NCBI RefSeq assembly: GCF_000520015.2
Contig: NZ_CP007044.2
Span: 5,084,001 to 5,148,000 of the forward strand
Origin: Chania multitudinisentens RB-25
GTDB taxonomy: Bacteria; Pseudomonadota; Gammaproteobacteria; Enterobacterales; Enterobacteriaceae
DNA length: 64,000 nt
Direction: 5' to 3'
Under the pieces are notes generated by a model. The model had not been told where the DNA came from. It saw only the letters and a list, made by a program, of their open reading frames with translations, and did no database searches. Of this stretch, positions 61,436 to 64,000 are shown piece by piece (positions within the stretch are counted from its first letter, which is position 1; every line of letters starts with the position of its first letter). Made by a program: the position numbers and the translations under genes.

Positions 61436-62872
61436 TTACTGCATCAGCAAATACAGTGAAGTATCACCACGCTGAATGTTCAGCGCCAGTACCGAAGGTT
61501 TGCTATCCAGGATTTTACGCAGCTCGCCCAGATTCTGCACTGGCTGCTGGTTCACTCCCAGGATCACATCCCCTTTTTTCAGACCAATACGCGCCGCAGC
61601 ACTGCCAGCCTTCACATTATCGACCTTCACCCCTTTTTCTTTCCCGCTGCTGTTGCTCAGCTCAGCGCCTTCGATACCGGTATAAATGTTGCCGGAGTCA
61701 ACCTGAGTCTGGCTGCTCTGCTCCAACGTCACATCAATAGTCAAAGGTTTGCCGTCACGGATAATGCCCAACGACATTTTGCTGCCTACAGGCAGAGTGC
61801 CGATTTCGGCGCGGAACGAAGCAAAGCTGGAAATCGCTTTACCGTTCATGGACACAATCACGTCACCCGCTTTGATCCCAGCCTTCGCCGCTGAAGATTT
61901 TGGCATCACCTGGCTGATGAACGCACCACGCTGGGCATCGATCTTCATTGCCTGCGCCAGTTCAGAGTTCAGTTCGGTTCCCATAATCCCCAGTTCGCCG
62001 CGTTTCACCTGGCCGAACTCCACCATTTGCGACGTCAGGTTTTTCACCATGTTGCTTGGGATGGCAAAGCCAATACCAATGTTGCCGCCGTCTGGCGCCA
62101 GAATCGCGGTATTGATACCAATCAGTTCACCGTTCAGGTTCACCAAAGCACCACCGGAGTTACCACGGTTAATCGCCGCATCCGTCTGGATAAAGTTCTC
62201 ATAGTTTTCGATATTCAAACCACTACGGCCCAGCGCAGAGACGATACCAGAAGTGACGGTTTCACCCAGGCCATACGGGTTACCGATCGCGACAGTGTAG
62301 TCACCGACACGCAGTTGATCAGAATCTGCCATTTTAATGGCCGTCAGATTTTTGGAGTCTTTCAGTTGGATCAACGCAATATCAGAACGAGGATCTTTGC
62401 CGATCACTTTGGCTTCAAAGCGGCGACCATCGCTCAATTGCACCTGGATCTTGGTGGCATTTTCCACTACGTGGTTGTTGGTTACCACATAGCCTTTAGC
62501 AGCATCAATGATGACACCGGAACCCAGCGACCTAAAAGGTTCTTTCGTGCCCTGGCCACCAGGGCCAGCCTGGCCGCCCTGACACATTGGTGAATTCTGG
62601 AACGGTGAACCATCCTGGCAGAAAGGGGAATCTTCACCAAAGAACTGCTGGAATTGCTGAGGCATTCTCTGTGAATTCACCGTCGTACTGCCTTCAACAT
62701 TAATACTCACTACAGAAGGCATCACTCTTTCCAGCATTGGAGCCAAGCTTGGCAATGGCTGAGAACTCGAAGATGCTGATACCGTTTCCGCGGCATTGGC
62801 GGTGACTAAAGGCCCCATTGCCATACCAATACTGAATGCCAGGGCGCTTAAAACTAATGCGGTTTTTTTCAT
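61436..62872 (-). CDS. degP: periplasmic serine endoprotease/chaperone DegP (HtrA)
   Basis: DegP degrades or refolds misfolded envelope proteins. The 478-residue precursor has a Sec signal peptide (cut after VTANA near residue 27), a trypsin-like domain with His in VVTNNHVVENATK near 130-142, Asp in DPRSDIALIQL near 159-169 and Ser in NRGNSGGALVNL near 232-243, and two PDZ domains (about 275-370 and 385-475). The LA loop has the two-cysteine segment CQDGSPFQNSPMCQGG typical of DegP and absent from DegQ. A sigma-E-type promoter lies upstream. It is followed in the transcription sense by barA in convergent orientation. Confidence 0.96.
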   Translation of the reverse strand: MKKTALVLSALAFSIGMAMGPLVTANAAETVSASSSSQPLPSLAPMLERVMPSVVSINVEGSTTVNSQRMPQQFQQFFGEDSPFCQDGSPFQNSPMCQGGQAGPGGQGTKEPFRSLGSGVIIDAAKGYVVTNNHVVENATKIQVQLSDGRRFEAKVIGKDPRSDIALIQLKDSKNLTAIKMADSDQLRVGDYTVAIGNPYGLGETVTSGIVSALGRSGLNIENYENFIQTDAAINRGNSGGALVNLNGELIGINTAILAPDGGNIGIGFAIPSNMVKNLTSQMVEFGQVKRGELGIMGTELNSELAQAMKIDAQRGAFISQVMPKSSAAKAGIKAGDVIVSMNGKAISSFASFRAEIGTLPVGSKMSLGIIRDGKPLTIDVTLEQSSQTQVDSGNIYTGIEGAELSNSSGKEKGVKVDNVKAGSAAARIGLKKGDVILGVNQQPVQNLGELRKILDSKPSVLALNIQRGDTSLYLLMQ

Positions 62873-62922
62873 CTATGTGTCTCTTTAAAGTCGTTCAGGA
62901 AATACTGCGAATTTGTGCTTAT

Positions 62923-62950
62923 TAAGAGCGTATTAAAACACCGAAGTTCC
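62923..62950 (-). promoter_or_regulatory. degP: sigma-E promoter of degP
   Basis: On the minus strand GGAACTT, 16-base spacer, TCTTA, about 55 bases before the degP ATG. The -35 and spacing equal those of the E. coli degP sigma-E promoter; the -10 deviates from TCTGA by one base. Confidence 0.8.
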
Positions 62951-63067
62951 GGCCCTGAGCGATACCTAATAGTAAACAAATATTGTCCATCTTTACAAAA
63001 CTCGAAATAATACCCCGAGCTTGACGTGATGGCGGTAAAATAAGAGTTCTCTTACCCGTAAGTTATT

Positions 63068-64000
63068 TTATTCTGCCGCCATTAAGCGGCGGTATTCATC
63101 ATAGGCATAAAGATCGGTCATACCGCTGATATAATCCTGCAAGAGCCGCGCTCGGAAATAATATTCTCTAATTGCCTGTTGCTCCGCAGAAAGATGCTGC
63201 AAACCTTCGATCGCTTCAACATAGGCCAAACGATGCTTAGTGGAGAGCTTATGAAACAACCGCGTTTCGATAGGAAAGGCCCGGTGGCTATCTTCTTGCA
63301 CCAACTTGCTGAAGTCCGCCAGCGGCATCATCAATAAGGGGCTGTAAATATCCAATAACCCATTAATTACCCGATAACCTTGCAGTTCCAACTGCTCAAC
63401 CTCTGGGTGGTTGAATACATGTTTGAAAGCCACATTTTTAAATATTTCCAACAGCTTATATATTGGGCCTGAATCTTCCAGCAGCGCACCATTAAAATGG
63501 CCGTGGTAAACCGCCTCCAGATTATCAATAAAACGTTGAGCTGCATGCGGCACCAAACGGGCCACGGTGAACACCCTCAGATACATAAAAAATTGATCTT
63601 CTGAACTTCGGCGTGCTCCACCACGATCGATTTTACGGAATGCGCTGGCCACGATTTTATCAAACATATCCCCAAGAGTCACCTCGCCCCATTCCTGCCT
63701 TAGGTGCTGATACAATTGCTCCACGGTAAAAATGTTTTTTTCAACCGCATCTTCCAGGTCAGCAACGCAATAAGAGATATCATCAGCGGCTTCCATAATA
63801 TAGGTAAGAGGAAAGCGATCGAATTCCCCCATATGTAATTCACGCCGTAAACGATCAACAAAGGCTTCTTCTGCCAGATAAAAACCCGGTTTTTTCATCA
63901 GGTAACTGTGGCTGTCTGGAATATCACTCGCCCAATAAGCCGGGCGGGTATATTTCAGAATGCAGCCAACCTGGGCATAGGTGAGGTTCAGTTTCAACAG
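63068..64000 (-). CDS. dgt: deoxyguanosinetriphosphate triphosphohydrolase (5'-truncated by window edge)
   Basis: Dgt hydrolyses dGTP to deoxyguanosine and triphosphate. Only the C-terminal roughly 310 residues are inside the window; the frame is open to base 64000 and the HD motif with the start lies beyond it. The visible part matches E. coli Dgt closely: LTYAQVGCILKYTRPAYW, IMEAADDISYCVADLEDAVEKNIFTVEQLY, RSSEDQFFMYLRV, AAQRFIDNL and the end LLQDYISGMTDLYAYDEYRRLMAAE. It is upstream of degP in the same orientation, the conserved dgt-degP pair. Confidence 0.97.
   Translation of the reverse strand: MLKLNLTYAQVGCILKYTRPAYWASDIPDSHSYLMKKPGFYLAEEAFVDRLRRELHMGEFDRFPLTYIMEAADDISYCVADLEDAVEKNIFTVEQLYQHLRQEWGEVTLGDMFDKIVASAFRKIDRGGARRSSEDQFFMYLRVFTVARLVPHAAQRFIDNLEAVYHGHFNGALLEDSGPIYKLLEIFKNVAFKHVFNHPEVEQLELQGYRVINGLLDIYSPLLMMPLADFSKLVQEDSHRAFPIETRLFHKLSTKHRLAYVEAIEGLQHLSAEQQAIREYYFRARLLQDYISGMTDLYAYDEYRRLMAAE

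Noticed and set aside
1..64000. CRISPR array, tRNA or rRNA genes
   Set aside because: No regularly spaced direct repeats and no cloverleaf-forming or rRNA-like sequence were recognised on either strand.

Overview
The window is a chromosomal segment of a Gram-negative enterobacterium, most likely Yersiniaceae and Serratia-like. This rests on protein resemblance and gene order: mutS/rpoS-nlpD-pcm-surE-truD-ispF-ispD-ftsB, cysCNDG, iap, cysHIJ, queD/queE, hutUH, eno-pyrG-mazG-relA-rlmD/barA, degP and dgt. cysG is joined to the cysDNC operon and hutUH lies near eno, neither of which is the E. coli K-12 arrangement. The species cannot be fixed from the sequence alone. mutS (left edge) and dgt (right edge) are cut by the window ends.

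Layout. 1-8.1 kb: end of mutS converging on the rpoS/nlpD/pcm/surE/truD/ispF/ispD/ftsB block. 8.5-10.9 kb: a three-gene polar amino-acid ABC importer inserted between ftsB and ygbE. 10.9-15.8 kb: ygbE and the sulfate-activation operon cysG-cysD-cysN-cysC. 16.0-17.4 kb: iap, with an unusual repeated N-terminus. 17.4-37.7 kb: a compact contractile-tail locus. 37.9-42.3 kb: cysJIH. 42.7-49 kb: queD, queE and the histidine-utilisation genes hutU-hutH plus a permease. 49.8-50.4 kb: an atypical LuxR-type regulator behind an AT-rich leader. 50.6-64 kb: eno, pyrG, mazG, relA, rlmD, barA, degP and dgt.

The accessory centrepiece is the 20-kb cluster between iap and cysH, the interval that holds the type I-E CRISPR-Cas locus in E. 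coli K-12. Transcribed leftward it encodes a Q-like late regulator, a portal-like protein, neck proteins, sheath, tube, a frameshifted pair of tail chaperones, a tape-measure-position protein with two peptidoglycan-hydrolase domains, a complete simple baseplate, four fibre-type proteins with one Tfa chaperone, two holin-like proteins and a muramidase. A divergent LexA/CI-type (S24) repressor closes the right end. I find no integrase, replication gene, terminase, scaffold, protease or major capsid protein. The best reading is an SOS-inducible R-type tailocin (phage-tail bacteriocin) or a headless prophage derivative rather than a functional phage.

Control of the cluster can be read from the DNA. 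The repressor/Q intergenic region and the late region upstream of the portal share an AGTTGT-centred operator motif. In the late region it forms a perfect palindrome over the -10 of a candidate promoter. Tandem intrinsic terminators flank that promoter, as expected if the Q-like protein antiterminates. The first two fibre genes have paralogous N-termini and different tips, so receptor range appears to evolve by tip exchange.
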